A stretch of 64,000 bases of DNA from Anaerolineaceae bacterium. GTDB lineage: Bacteria > Chloroflexota > Anaerolineae > Anaerolineales > Anaerolineaceae. This document shows positions 37,436 through 45,836 of the stretch, piece after piece. The notes under the pieces are model-generated. The model was given only the letters and a program-made list of their open reading frames with translations. It did no database searches and was not told the DNA's origin. Positions within the stretch are counted from its first letter, which is position 1; each line of letters opens with the position of its first letter. A program made the translations under genes and the position numbers. The DNA lies in contig DUMZ01000007.1 of assembly GCA_012839565.1 (NCBI GenBank), positions 1 through 64,000 on the forward strand. The letters run 5' to 3'.

Positions 37436-37539
37436 TGTTCCTCCGAAATAAATTTTACTTTCCAGATAATTTTACCTGAATGTCACGAAATTCAACTTAA
37501 AAATGTAAAAGCAATATTACAGGCGAAATGTAAACTTCC

Positions 37540-37592
37540 TTTCACATGAAATGTGCTAAAAAATTTGACAAGTCCAGTTTCATGTGCTAAAA
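37540..37592 (+). promoter_or_regulatory. tRNA-Gly promoter with a direct repeat
   Basis: TTGACA (37565-37570), a 17-base spacer and TAAAAT (37588-37593) with an upstream TGC form a strong promoter. ATGTGCTAAAA occurs twice, 31 bases apart (37551 and 37582), so a second promoter or activator site is possible. Confidence 0.75.
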
Positions 37593-37633
37593 TCCATTCC
37601 TGTTCGGTACGGAACCGCAACAAACATTTGACC

Positions 37634-37706
<73 letters not shown>

Positions 37707-37713
37707 CTTTACC

Positions 37714-37745
37714 AGACTGATAGCGGTAACGGTATCAGTCTTTTT
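37714..37745 (+). terminator. Terminator-like hairpin between tRNA-Gly and tRNA-Cys
   Basis: AGACTGATA and TATCAGTCT form a perfect 9 bp stem followed by TTTTT. It lies only 5 bases before tRNA-Cys. Confidence 0.65.
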
Positions 37746-37749
37746 ATTA

Positions 37750-37820
37750 GGCGACGTGGCCAAGTGGTAAGGCAGGAGTCTGCAAAACTCTCATCATGGG
37801 TTCGATTCCCATCGTCGCCT
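37750..37820 (+). tRNA. tRNA-Cys (GCA)
   Basis: 71 bases. GGCGACG pairs with CGTCGCC, anticodon loop CTGCAAA gives GCA, and the T-arm holds TTCGATT. A T-run follows directly. Confidence 0.97.
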
Positions 37821-37868
37821 CTTTTTTATGTCTGTTTTTAGCTCAAGTACGTTGTTTAGAATATTGAA

Positions 37869-38672
37869 TTAGCAACTTTTAGCAATTTTCAATTTGTGAA
37901 TTAAAGCAAACAAATCCTCAACCACCCAATCCGGTTGATATGGCGCATTTTGCAAATCCACTCGCGATGCTTCGCCAGTTAAGACCAGCGCGGTCTTTAC
38001 ACCAGCTGTTTTGCCCATCATAATATCCGTATAAAGTCGGTCGCCAACCATCAGAATTTCATCGTTTCGCAATCCCCACTTGAATGCCAATCCTTCAACA
38101 ATGCCCGGATTTGGCTTGCCTAATATCAAATCAGCCTTACGTCCGGTGGAAGCCTCAACCATCGCCATCATTGCTCCGATATCCGGCGCGTATCCACCTA
38201 AAACCGGACAGTTTACATCCGGATGCGTGGCGAGATAGGGCAAACCCCTGCGGACATAATCACAAAACCTGGTCAATACCGGGTAAGTCAATTCGGTATC
38301 GTAACCTAGCACGACTAAATCAGGGTCTTCTTCAACCAGGCAAACACCCGCCTTTAGAAAACTCTCACGCAAGCTTTGAGTGCCCATCAAAAAGACTTTC
38401 TGACCAGCATGTTCACGCAAGACATAATCAACCGTCGCGTCACCCGATGTATAGACTCTCGCGTCTTCATGTTTCACGCCCAGTCCGGTCAGTTTTTTAA
38501 CATAATCATCAGCACTTTTACTGCTGTTGTTGGTAAGAAATGAAAACGGTATCTCCCGCTCATTCAAAAACGACACCAGTTCCAAAGCACCCGGCAACAG
38601 AACATCCCCCATATAAAATGTGCCATCCATATCCAACATCACGGCTTTGATACTTTTCTTTTCTTTAGTCAT
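37869..38672 (-). CDS. HAD-IIA phosphatase (NagD-like)
   Basis: About 267 residues from ATG 38672, with AGGAGAAGAGGA upstream. Motif I is MLDMDGTFY (nucleophile Asp and acid Asp), SFLTNNSSKS is motif II, and LMVGDRLYTDIMMGK is motif IV. The class IIA cap lies between motifs II and III. Relatives dephosphorylate small sugar or nucleotide phosphates; the substrate is unknown. Confidence 0.88.
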   Translation of the reverse strand: MTKEKKSIKAVMLDMDGTFYMGDVLLPGALELVSFLNEREIPFSFLTNNSSKSADDYVKKLTGLGVKHEDARVYTSGDATVDYVLREHAGQKVFLMGTQSLRESFLKAGVCLVEEDPDLVVLGYDTELTYPVLTRFCDYVRRGLPYLATHPDVNCPVLGGYAPDIGAMMAMVEASTGRKADLILGKPNPGIVEGLAFKWGLRNDEILMVGDRLYTDIMMGKTAGVKTALVLTGEASRVDLQNAPYQPDWVVEDLFALIHKLKIAKSC

Positions 38673-38750
38673 TATCCTCTTCTCCTTGTGCAAGTAAAAG
38701 CCAAATCATCAAACAATAAATTTATAAGAAACCAGTTTTACAAAAAAATT

Positions 38751-39188
38751 TTATCCCTTTGGTATCGCGCTTACTGCTAAACAATCAGCGCGTTCGTTCA
38801 TCGGGTTTCCTGCATGACCCTGAACCCAAACCCATTCGACCTGGTGTTTCGAGAGTTCAATATCCAGCGCTTGCCACAAATCAACATTCAAAAGCGCGCC
38901 ACCCTTACGTTTCCAGCCACGCGCTTTCCAGTTCGGCATCCACTCCGTCGCGCCTTGCATAAGATACTTTGAATCCGTGTAAATCACGACCTGGCAAGGC
39001 GCTTTCAAGGCGCGCAAACCTTCCAGCGCGGCGGTGATTTCCATGCGATTGTTGGTCGTCGCCCGTTCACCACCAGTCAATACCTTTTCATGCCTGCCCG
39101 AACGCAAAATCGCCGCCCAGCCACCTGGTCCAGGGTTGCCAGTACACGCCCCATCGGTCCACATCTCAACTTTTGGCAGCTTATTCAT
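38751..39188 (-). CDS. rnhA: Ribonuclease HI
   Basis: About 145 residues from ATG 39188. The catalytic acidic set is visible: WTDGACTGNPGPGGWAA (Asp), NNRMEITAALEGL (Glu), YTDSKYL (Asp) and WVQGHAGNPMNERAD (His and Asp). It degrades RNA in RNA-DNA hybrids. The start overlaps the stop of the upstream solute-binding protein gene by 8 bases, so the two are translationally linked although functionally unrelated. Confidence 0.95.
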   Translation of the reverse strand: MNKLPKVEMWTDGACTGNPGPGGWAAILRSGRHEKVLTGGERATTNNRMEITAALEGLRALKAPCQVVIYTDSKYLMQGATEWMPNWKARGWKRKGGALLNVDLWQALDIELSKHQVEWVWVQGHAGNPMNERADCLAVSAIPKG

Positions 39189-40611
39189 CCGAACTCCCTT
39201 GCACATCAATCAACGTTTGTTTGAGCAAATCAAGAATATTTGGGAAATACTGCGCCTCAAGACCATAGACGCGCAAATAAGCATCCTGGAAGATTCGACG
39301 GGTAATCGCCCAATTTTCCGCTTCAGGCGCCAAAATATAATGCGCATCAGGTAACGCAGCGCTCGCCCATGCGGGATTTTCCTTCGCATATTTTGGCGCA
39401 ATCAAAGCAGGTGCCCCGGTTACTGGCCAATAGCCATGGACTTCAACCAAGGCAGCTTGTTGGTCTTGTTCCAGCAGATATCGCGCGAAAATCCATGAAG
39501 CCAACTGTTTATGCGCATCGGATTCTAAGATGCCAATACCCAGGCTTTCCATAGCGATAACACCATGCCCATCAAGACTCGGATAGGGCATAGTCGTCCA
39601 TTCATCCTTATTGCTACTGCTGTTGATTGCGGCTGTGATATAAGCCAAGTCGTCCAATCCGCCTTCAACAGCCAAAGCAAGGCGTCGCGCAAAATAATCG
39701 TATGGGATCGTTTCCGCGCCAACCCAGTGCGCGTCTTGTGCGTAGGCAGTTTTCAGCCATTCGTAACTATCCAACAAGGCTTTTTCATCAAATTGCAAAT
39801 GCCTCGCGCCCGGACTAAACGCTCCGTCAAAACCCGCATACCAGGCTTGGGCAGACTGCACAGATTTGGACAGGAAAAGCCCACCCGTGCCATTATTGTT
39901 TGGGTCATTGTCATGTGTGTTAGCCTCAAACCCAGCCATCATTTGCGTGGTAAAAATCTCTAAATCCAAGGGGATTTCGTCAAATCCAAGCTCTTTTGCC
40001 CAGCTTGTATTGTAATAAAGCACAGCTGGCTGATAAGCGATAGCTATAGCTTGTCGAAAATCATCGTTTTCTAATGGACACAATTCATTAAACGCAAAGC
40101 TTTCGTCATATAAATCCAAAATTCCCAGTTCTGGGTCGTTGATAAATTCACTCAAATCAACAAAGGCATTGTTTTCATTAGCAGAAAGAATATCGTACGT
40201 CTGCGCGATGACCAGATTTGCGTCCAAAGTTTCATTACTTAACAAATCTGCCATAGTTTCCAAGCCATAGCCACCCACTGGACTGACTTTTATTCCATAG
40301 CCATTTTCATTATTGAAAGTCTCAATAAGCGCATTAAATCTCTCTTCGGCTTTGCCATACCATGGATGCCGCAACACCAGATTAACGCCAGCCAGTTGAC
40401 CATCCATTCTTTCAAGCAAACTTTCAACGGTTGGTATAGGTGTCGAAGTGAGCGTTGGTGCTGGCGTCTTACTGGCAGTTTTGGACGGATGAGGCGTAGC
40501 AGTGCCTGAAGTTTCCGTAGCCACAGGCAATTCCACTCCCTGAGTTTTACAAGCAGCTAGGAGAAAAACAAGTGCTAAAAATAATAGTAGAAAACGTCGT
40601 GAATAAGTCAA
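39181..40611 (-). CDS. Extracellular solute-binding lipoprotein, family 1 (sugar type)
   Basis: About 476 residues from a TTG start at 40611, chosen because AAGGA lies 7 bases upstream. The ORF-track start runs back into tRNA-Sec and cannot be right. The signal peptide ends with the lipobox LAAC (Cys21), then a Thr/Pro linker and a periplasmic-binding fold beginning LVLRHPWYGK, with later YDYFARRLALAVEG. It likely captures sugars for an ABC importer whose permeases are not here. A GH13 enzyme lies divergently next door, hinting at oligosaccharide use. Confidence 0.83.
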   Translation of the reverse strand: MTYSRRFLLLFLALVFLLAACKTQGVELPVATETSGTATPHPSKTASKTPAPTLTSTPIPTVESLLERMDGQLAGVNLVLRHPWYGKAEERFNALIETFNNENGYGIKVSPVGGYGLETMADLLSNETLDANLVIAQTYDILSANENNAFVDLSEFINDPELGILDLYDESFAFNELCPLENDDFRQAIAIAYQPAVLYYNTSWAKELGFDEIPLDLEIFTTQMMAGFEANTHDNDPNNNGTGGLFLSKSVQSAQAWYAGFDGAFSPGARHLQFDEKALLDSYEWLKTAYAQDAHWVGAETIPYDYFARRLALAVEGGLDDLAYITAAINSSSNKDEWTTMPYPSLDGHGVIAMESLGIGILESDAHKQLASWIFARYLLEQDQQAALVEVHGYWPVTGAPALIAPKYAKENPAWASAALPDAHYILAPEAENWAITRRIFQDAYLRVYGLEAQYFPNILDLLKQTLIDVQGSSDE

Positions 40612-40633
40612 AATCACATCCTTAATAACAAGG

Positions 40634-40725
40634 CGGGAATGGATGGGAGTCGAACCCACCACGGATCTTATCAACCCGACACTGATTTTGAAGACCAGGA
40701 GGCCCACCGGGACCTAACCATTCCC
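40634..40725 (-). tRNA. selC: tRNA-Sec (TCA), selenocysteine
   Basis: About 92 bases on the minus strand. The 8 bp acceptor GGGAATGG pairs with CCATTCCC and has discriminator G. The anticodon loop contains TTCAA, so the anticodon is UCA reading UGA. The long variable arm and 8 bp acceptor are selC features. CCA is not encoded (GCCT follows). No selA, selB or selD gene or evident selenoprotein is in the window. Confidence 0.94.
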
Positions 40726-40732
40726 ATCGCCA

Positions 40733-40762
40733 AGTATAGCCGAATTTCATCAGTATATGCAA
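40733..40762 (-). promoter_or_regulatory. tRNA-Sec promoter
   Basis: On the minus strand, TTGCAT (40757-40762), an 18-base spacer and TATACT (40733-40738). Transcription would start within a base or two of the mature 5' end. Confidence 0.65.
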
Positions 40763-40839
40763 TAATTTTTCATTTCTTGATTATTTATGGTAATATAGTT
40801 GATGTGTAAACTTTATTTTGATGCACATTAGAGGTAAAA

Positions 40840-42291
40840 ATGACGAAACACTTAGATGTCACGCCCGACTGGGTAAAAAATGCCGTATTCTATCAGATTT
40901 TTCCTGATCGCTTTGCCTGGAGTCCCAAAGTTGAAAAACCAAGCAACTTTGAACCCTGGGACAGCGAACCCACCGTACACGGCTTTAAAGGTGGCGACCT
41001 GATGGGTGTCGTGGAAAAACTCGACTACTTGCAAGACCTTGGCATTAATGCCATCTACTTCAACCCTATATTCCAATCCGCTTCCAACCACCGCTATCAC
41101 ACCCATGATTACTACCAGGTGGACCCACTCCTGGGCGGTAACGAAGCCTTTAAACTGCTTGTTGAAGAAGCTCACAAACGCGACATCAAAATCGTTTTGG
41201 ATGGTGTCTTCAACCATGCCAGCCGCGGATTCTTTCAGTTCAATCACATCATGGAAGTTGGCAAAGACTCCCCCTACGTGGACTGGTTCCATATTCACGG
41301 TTACCCGCTAAACGCTTTTGAGGGCAAACCCAATTATGAATGTTGGTGGGGGCTGCCCGCTTTACCTAAACTCAATACTGACAATCCCCAGGTGCGCCGA
41401 TATATTTTTGATATCGCTCGCTACTGGATTGAACAAGGCGCGGATGGCTGGCGACTGGACGTGCCCTTTGAAATTGACGATGATGAGTTCTGGCGCGAAT
41501 TTCGCGATGTGGTTAAAACCGCCAACCCAGAAGCCTACATCGTCGGTGAGATTCCATGCGAAGCCCAACGCTGGATGGCAGGCGATCAGTTTGACGCCGT
41601 GATGAACTACCAAATCACGCATGCTGCGCTTGGCTTTTTTGGTGGCAAACAAATCGATTATGAACTTGCCAGTGGCATGATGGGTCTGGGCGAAGCTGAA
41701 AAATATACTGCTGAGAATTTCGCCAAACGCACTGAAGAATTACTGCAAATCTACCCCTACGAATTTGCGCTTGCCCAAATGAACTTGCTCGACAGCCACG
41801 ATATGCCCCGCTTCCTTAGCCTTGTAAGTGGAAACGTGAAACGCCTGGCCCTGGCCTACCTGTTTATCCTCACCTATCCTGGCGCGCCCAGCATTTACTA
41901 CGGTGACGAAATCGGCTTAACGGGTGGAAAAGATCCTGAATGTCGCAAGACTTTCCCATGGGATGAAAGTGAATGGAATACCGATTTGCGCGACCAGTTG
42001 AAATCCTACATCGCTCTGCGCAACGCCAATCCTGTATTACGCACTGGCGCATACAAGGTCATCTACGCGCATGATGGCGTGATTGCATACACTCGCAAGA
42101 ACGAAGAACAAACCATGCTGGTCATACTCAATGCCAATGATTCGCCAAAAACAGTCACTATCCCCACTGGTGACGCGTTTGCAGTAGGCACAAAGCTTAA
42201 AAGTCAACTCTCTGACCGCGAACTTGTTGTTACCATAAACGGTATTGAAGACCTGGAACTGAAATGCTTGAGTGGTTTGGTTTTAGCTTAA
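40840..42291 (+). CDS. GH13 alpha-amylase family hydrolase (neopullulanase/cyclomaltodextrinase-like)
   Basis: 483 residues. The GH13 barrel has YQIFPDRF, DGVFNHASR (region I), GWRLDVP with nucleophile D207, VGEIP with acid/base E237, and LLDSHDMPR with stabiliser D321. A C-terminal beta domain ends the protein. The typical N-terminal domain of cyclomaltodextrinases is absent, so it is shorter than that group. No signal peptide is seen, so it is cytoplasmic and would hydrolyse imported maltodextrins. GAGG precedes the ATG. It is divergent from tRNA-Sec and the sugar-binding lipoprotein. Confidence 0.9.
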   Translation: MTKHLDVTPDWVKNAVFYQIFPDRFAWSPKVEKPSNFEPWDSEPTVHGFKGGDLMGVVEKLDYLQDLGINAIYFNPIFQSASNHRYHTHDYYQVDPLLGGNEAFKLLVEEAHKRDIKIVLDGVFNHASRGFFQFNHIMEVGKDSPYVDWFHIHGYPLNAFEGKPNYECWWGLPALPKLNTDNPQVRRYIFDIARYWIEQGADGWRLDVPFEIDDDEFWREFRDVVKTANPEAYIVGEIPCEAQRWMAGDQFDAVMNYQITHAALGFFGGKQIDYELASGMMGLGEAEKYTAENFAKRTEELLQIYPYEFALAQMNLLDSHDMPRFLSLVSGNVKRLALAYLFILTYPGAPSIYYGDEIGLTGGKDPECRKTFPWDESEWNTDLRDQLKSYIALRNANPVLRTGAYKVIYAHDGVIAYTRKNEEQTMLVILNANDSPKTVTIPTGDAFAVGTKLKSQLSDRELVVTINGIEDLELKCLSGLVLA

Positions 42292-42327
42292 GCGTTTAAA
42301 AAAACAATCCCTGCAATTGCAGAAAAC

Positions 42328-42909
42328 TCATCTTCTCCAAAATCCCTGTAAAAGAAATCGGGCGATTTTGGGGAAGATTTGCATTAAGCGCGCGAATATC
42401 CAAAGCATGCCAATCGCAAATATCGCGCCAAAAAGAAAGCCGAATAAGACGTCTGAGAGATAATGCACTTTCAGCGCAACACGCGAATATCCCACCAATA
42501 TTGCCCACACCGCGACAATTAAAACCACCCACCAGGGCAAAAATCTTGCCACAACCACGACAATAGCCGTAGCGCGCGCGGCGTGGCCAGATGGAAAAGA
42601 ATGGGGATCATTAACACGATAAACCTGCCCCCAATCACCTTCAGGACGTGGACGACGAAACAAAAACTTAATCAGCAAAATGGTAATGGCTAAAAAACCC
42701 GTTACAAATCCCATAGAAACTGCAATTTCTTTGCCGTTCTGCCCCGCTAGCAGCCACACCAACAGTAATCCCACCAGCCAATACCACGAGTCGCAACTAT
42801 GGCTGATAAACTTTAAAAATAATTCAACTGCTTTGGGCGGACTGTCCAAAGCCAAACCTGCGGAAAGTCTTTCGTCTAAGCTAAGCAGACGCAAAAGAAA
42901 TGGTTTCAT
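42328..42909 (-). CDS. PAP2 family phosphatase
   Basis: 193 residues with about five helices. The three PAP2 motifs are complete: KFLFRRPRPEG, FPSGHAA and SRVALKVHYLSD. It dephosphorylates lipid phosphates such as undecaprenyl pyrophosphate or phosphatidic acid at the membrane. It overlaps the rhomboid stop by 4 bases and is the last gene of the gmk-rhomboid-PAP2 run. Confidence 0.92.
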   Translation of the reverse strand: MKPFLLRLLSLDERLSAGLALDSPPKAVELFLKFISHSCDSWYWLVGLLLVWLLAGQNGKEIAVSMGFVTGFLAITILLIKFLFRRPRPEGDWGQVYRVNDPHSFPSGHAARATAIVVVVARFLPWWVVLIVAVWAILVGYSRVALKVHYLSDVLFGFLFGAIFAIGMLWIFARLMQIFPKIARFLLQGFWRR

Positions 42910-43781
42910 AGACCTTTTGCTTTACGAATCGCAAAAAACAGAATTACACCAAACGCCAACAAGACCATCAAAAAAGCCATGAAAATATCTGTTTTGGCAG
43001 TTTTATCGGCCAAAATTAAACGACCATCTTTGCGGGCTATTTCCAGTTTAGGCGCGGCTAAGATCGAAAACACCGCCCCCGCCAAGAGACCGCCCAAATG
43101 TCCCCACATATCAATTGAAGATCCAGGCACAACCGAGATGGCAAAATTGAGTAATAAAATCATACCAATTCTAAAAAGCATCTGTCGCGCGCGGTTGCCA
43201 AAAATTTTTCGGTTTTTGCCAATAAAGACCGCTTGCGCGCCGATCAAACCAAAAATCGCCGTTGACGCACCCACCGAGATGGCTTCCGAAAATGCGAACG
43301 AGAGTACATTGCCACCAAACGCGCTCAGCAAATAGAGAAGAACAAAGCGGCCATGTCCAAACAAAGATTCAACATCACGTCCTAAAATATAAAGCGCGTA
43401 CATGTTCAGACCGATATGGATAATGCCCCCATGCACCAGCACAGGTGTTACCAGGCGCCACAATTCGCCAGAAACAATAGCAGGATTTACCTTGGCAAAA
43501 AACACCAGGATAAGATCAGCGTCAAACAGGTAGGAAGATAATTGCTGGCCGATAAAAAACAGTATGGTAAGACCCATAATAAGATAGCTAAGAATCGGGC
43601 TAACCGTTTGTGGCGTGATAAAAACAGTTTGCTGTTCCGCGGGCGCGCTGGTCGGCTGTTCTGGAATGCCATTTGGCGGTGTTTGTGAAGGCATTTCAGG
43701 CTTATTTATAGGACTTTCCTGTTCAGCCAAGCCTTGCCAGTCCGATGGGTCAGGACTGTTTTGTGTATTCATATCTGTCAT
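42906..43781 (-). CDS. Rhomboid family intramembrane serine protease
   Basis: 291 residues. A Pro/Gln-rich cytoplasmic N-terminus of about 60 residues precedes six or seven helices. The catalytic dyad is Ser173 in GASTAIFG and His228 in WGHLGG, and Asn126 with HIGLNMY forms the oxyanion helix 2. It cuts membrane proteins within the bilayer. It overlaps gmk by 4 bases and PAP2 by 4 bases. Confidence 0.93.
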   Translation of the reverse strand: MTDMNTQNSPDPSDWQGLAEQESPINKPEMPSQTPPNGIPEQPTSAPAEQQTVFITPQTVSPILSYLIMGLTILFFIGQQLSSYLFDADLILVFFAKVNPAIVSGELWRLVTPVLVHGGIIHIGLNMYALYILGRDVESLFGHGRFVLLYLLSAFGGNVLSFAFSEAISVGASTAIFGLIGAQAVFIGKNRKIFGNRARQMLFRIGMILLLNFAISVVPGSSIDMWGHLGGLLAGAVFSILAAPKLEIARKDGRLILADKTAKTDIFMAFLMVLLAFGVILFFAIRKAKGL

Positions 43782-44404
43782 AATTCAACCTTGCGGGGTT
43801 TCGTGCGCATGTGTTCCGTGCGGATAATCGCCTGGATATCACTAATCGTCTGTTCGATATTCATATGTGAATTGACGACCAAATAATCAAACTCTTCAAT
43901 TAAGGCATATTCTTTTTCTGCGGTTTCAATGCGCAGTGCCAGTTCATCTGGTGTTTCGCTGCGTCGTGCGATTAAACGTTGCATCCATTCTTCCTTACTT
44001 GACGCGGTCAGGAAAATGAGTATAGCATCAGGGCAAAGCTCACGAATGGTCATCGCGCCTTGCACGTCAAGCCGCATAATAACATCCTTGCCCGTCGCAA
44101 AAGCTTCGCGCACCTGAGACTTGGGAATCCCCTTATAGTCAGAATAAACCTTGGCATATTCCAAAAGTTCGTCTTTGGCAATATGGTCTTCAAACGTTTC
44201 CCGATCCACAAAGAAATAGTCCACGCCATGAGTTTCGTCCACCCGTGGCGCGCGCGAGGTCATCGTAATCACAAAATGCGTATCGGGGGTGTTTTTTCGC
44301 AACAAACCAACCACCGCGTCTTTTCCAATACCACTTGGACCAGAGATAACAATTAATAGCGGGTATTGATTTGGGGCACCGAAGACAAGTGAACTTTTCT
44401 GCAT
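43778..44404 (-). CDS. gmk: Guanylate kinase
   Basis: 208 residues. The P-loop is ISGPSGIGKDAVV, MTSRAPRVDETHGVDYFFV holds the GMP-binding Ser/Arg/Tyr, and LDVQGAMTIRE the Walker B region. It converts GMP to GDP. A leadered TATAAT lies about 30 bases upstream. It is first in an operon with rhomboid and PAP2 genes. Confidence 0.95.
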   Translation of the reverse strand: MQKSSLVFGAPNQYPLLIVISGPSGIGKDAVVGLLRKNTPDTHFVITMTSRAPRVDETHGVDYFFVDRETFEDHIAKDELLEYAKVYSDYKGIPKSQVREAFATGKDVIMRLDVQGAMTIRELCPDAILIFLTASSKEEWMQRLIARRSETPDELALRIETAEKEYALIEEFDYLVVNSHMNIEQTISDIQAIIRTEHMRTKPRKVEL

Positions 44405-44445
44405 AGCTTAATCTCTTTTCAATTATTCTCGTTCATTATAACGAA

Positions 44446-45726
44446 CTATGGCGCGATTTTCATCAGGTCATCCAAACTTCGCACGTCTTGAATTGTATCA
44501 ATAAACGCCTTTAGGTGTGGCAGGCTGTAACGTAAAGCGCGCACCGCAGGTCCGACTGGATCTTTGCCCGAAGCGCCACCTCCTGGCGTGTCATTATAGG
44601 AACCATAAAACGCAAAATAAGCCTGATTGAGTTTGCGAATGCGAAAGCCCTCATCCCAAAAGACCAGTCGGCGTTGTTCCATATACCGTTCCGCCATAAG
44701 AATTTGTGCTTGCGCAAGCAATTCATCCACCGTCACGCGTGTTTCACGCATCTCTGCCCGATAATTGAAACCTTTAGAATTTTGCTCTTCTTCGCTTATA
44801 ACCCAATAAAGTTCTCGTTTTGGGCATGTCCCTATGACAATATGTTCTGGATAGAAAATTTTGATTACCGCCCGCCCAATTTCTTTCCCAGCCAGACTTG
44901 CCGTCGTTTCGTTGATCGTACGCATGGCATTATTCGTGAAATAGCGCACTCCCAGCGGACGTAAGGTGAGATAGTTATGGATCCATTCATGCGCCACGGT
45001 TTCAAACAGCCAGTTGATGCTATTACTGCGCAAAACCATAGTTGGATAAGTTCCAACCCCTCCGACTTCTTCAATTAGCGCAGAATAGTCATAATGATAA
45101 AGGGCGTCATTCTCGATTTCATTCTTTTCAATTTCGTCTATGCCTGGTTTTAGGCTGATACTTAATACCGTTCCAATTTTATCTCGGGCAGATACAATCA
45201 AATTCAGGGGCAAATCAGTCACTTCATAAAGCACTGGTGGAATAATTTGCCCGCCATAGCCAAAGCCCATATCCAATAGAATGTGTTCTGTCTGGTTTTG
45301 AATGATTGCTTCGGCAAGAGGTGCCAGTTTTTTTAGCCAGGTTCTCGCTTCATTTAAGTCTTCGTTCGCCAGCTGAAACTGGCTTTCGTCGAAACTTGAG
45401 TGATAAAGCACGTCCTCAAGTGCGCGTTCCTTTTCTTCCACCACGCCAACCTGGTCAAAATAGGCTTTTACTATAGTCGCCTGTTGTTCATCATTTAAAA
45501 ACTTTTCCACCCCCAATGACGCCGACACTGCTTTATTAAACAGCGCTTTCAATGTCCACACAACGTAATCAAAGCGCTTGCCATCCGCCAGACTTCTCAC
45601 ACCATCCAATGGTTCAAGTGGCAAAACAGATGACGCCCGCAGGCCAAAAAAGAATGTCAAAATCAATATCAGCCACAAAAATTGTTTGCGATGTCTGCAT
45701 TTTGTATTTTCTGTCTGGCATGCCAT
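44446..45726 (-). CDS. Membrane-anchored putative metallopeptidase with HEWIH
   Basis: 426 residues. A signal anchor (about 14-32) is followed by a soluble domain with AHEWIHNYL near residue 244, a zincin-like HExxH. A Glu-rich region downstream (INETTASLAGKEIGRA) may carry the third ligand Glu. I recognise no named family. The gene is divergent from a second HExxH protein. TAAAAT is 6 bases before the ATG, a further leaderless candidate. Confidence 0.65.
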   Translation of the reverse strand: MACQTENTKCRHRKQFLWLILILTFFFGLRASSVLPLEPLDGVRSLADGKRFDYVVWTLKALFNKAVSASLGVEKFLNDEQQATIVKAYFDQVGVVEEKERALEDVLYHSSFDESQFQLANEDLNEARTWLKKLAPLAEAIIQNQTEHILLDMGFGYGGQIIPPVLYEVTDLPLNLIVSARDKIGTVLSISLKPGIDEIEKNEIENDALYHYDYSALIEEVGGVGTYPTMVLRSNSINWLFETVAHEWIHNYLTLRPLGVRYFTNNAMRTINETTASLAGKEIGRAVIKIFYPEHIVIGTCPKRELYWVISEEEQNSKGFNYRAEMRETRVTVDELLAQAQILMAERYMEQRRLVFWDEGFRIRKLNQAYFAFYGSYNDTPGGGASGKDPVGPAVRALRYSLPHLKAFIDTIQDVRSLDDLMKIAP

Positions 45727-45732
45727 GCCTAT

Positions 45733-45738
45733 ATTTTA
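45733..45738 (-). promoter_or_regulatory. -10 box of leaderless HEWIH metallopeptidase
   Basis: TAAAAT (one mismatch) on the minus strand, 6 bases before the ATG at 45726. Confidence 0.45.
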
Positions 45739-45775
45739 CACTCATCTGGAATACTTGTTTTTACACAGTCTGAAT

Positions 45776-45803
45776 TTGCAACTTGCATCATAAGCTTTAT
45801 AAT
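45776..45803 (+). promoter_or_regulatory. Promoter of the M6-like metallopeptidase gene
   Basis: TTGCAA, a 16-base spacer and TATAAT. It leaves about 27 bases of leader with AAAGGA, a normal leadered start at 45837. Confidence 0.65.
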
Positions 45804-45836
45804 TGTCACGGTAAATTTGCCCAGAAAAGGATAGTT

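Noticed and set aside
37540-37551. TTTCACATGAAA resembling the centre of a parS site
   Set aside because: The outer GTT/AAC bases of the bacterial parS are missing, it lies in a tRNA promoter and far from parAB, so chance is likely.
40612-40707. N-terminal extension of the sugar-binding protein
   Set aside because: It reads through tRNA-Sec; a signal peptide begins after 40611.
42311-42322. 12-base palindrome CTGCAATTGCAG between GH13 and PAP2 genes
   Set aside because: It has no loop or T-run, so it is not a terminator; single chance palindrome.
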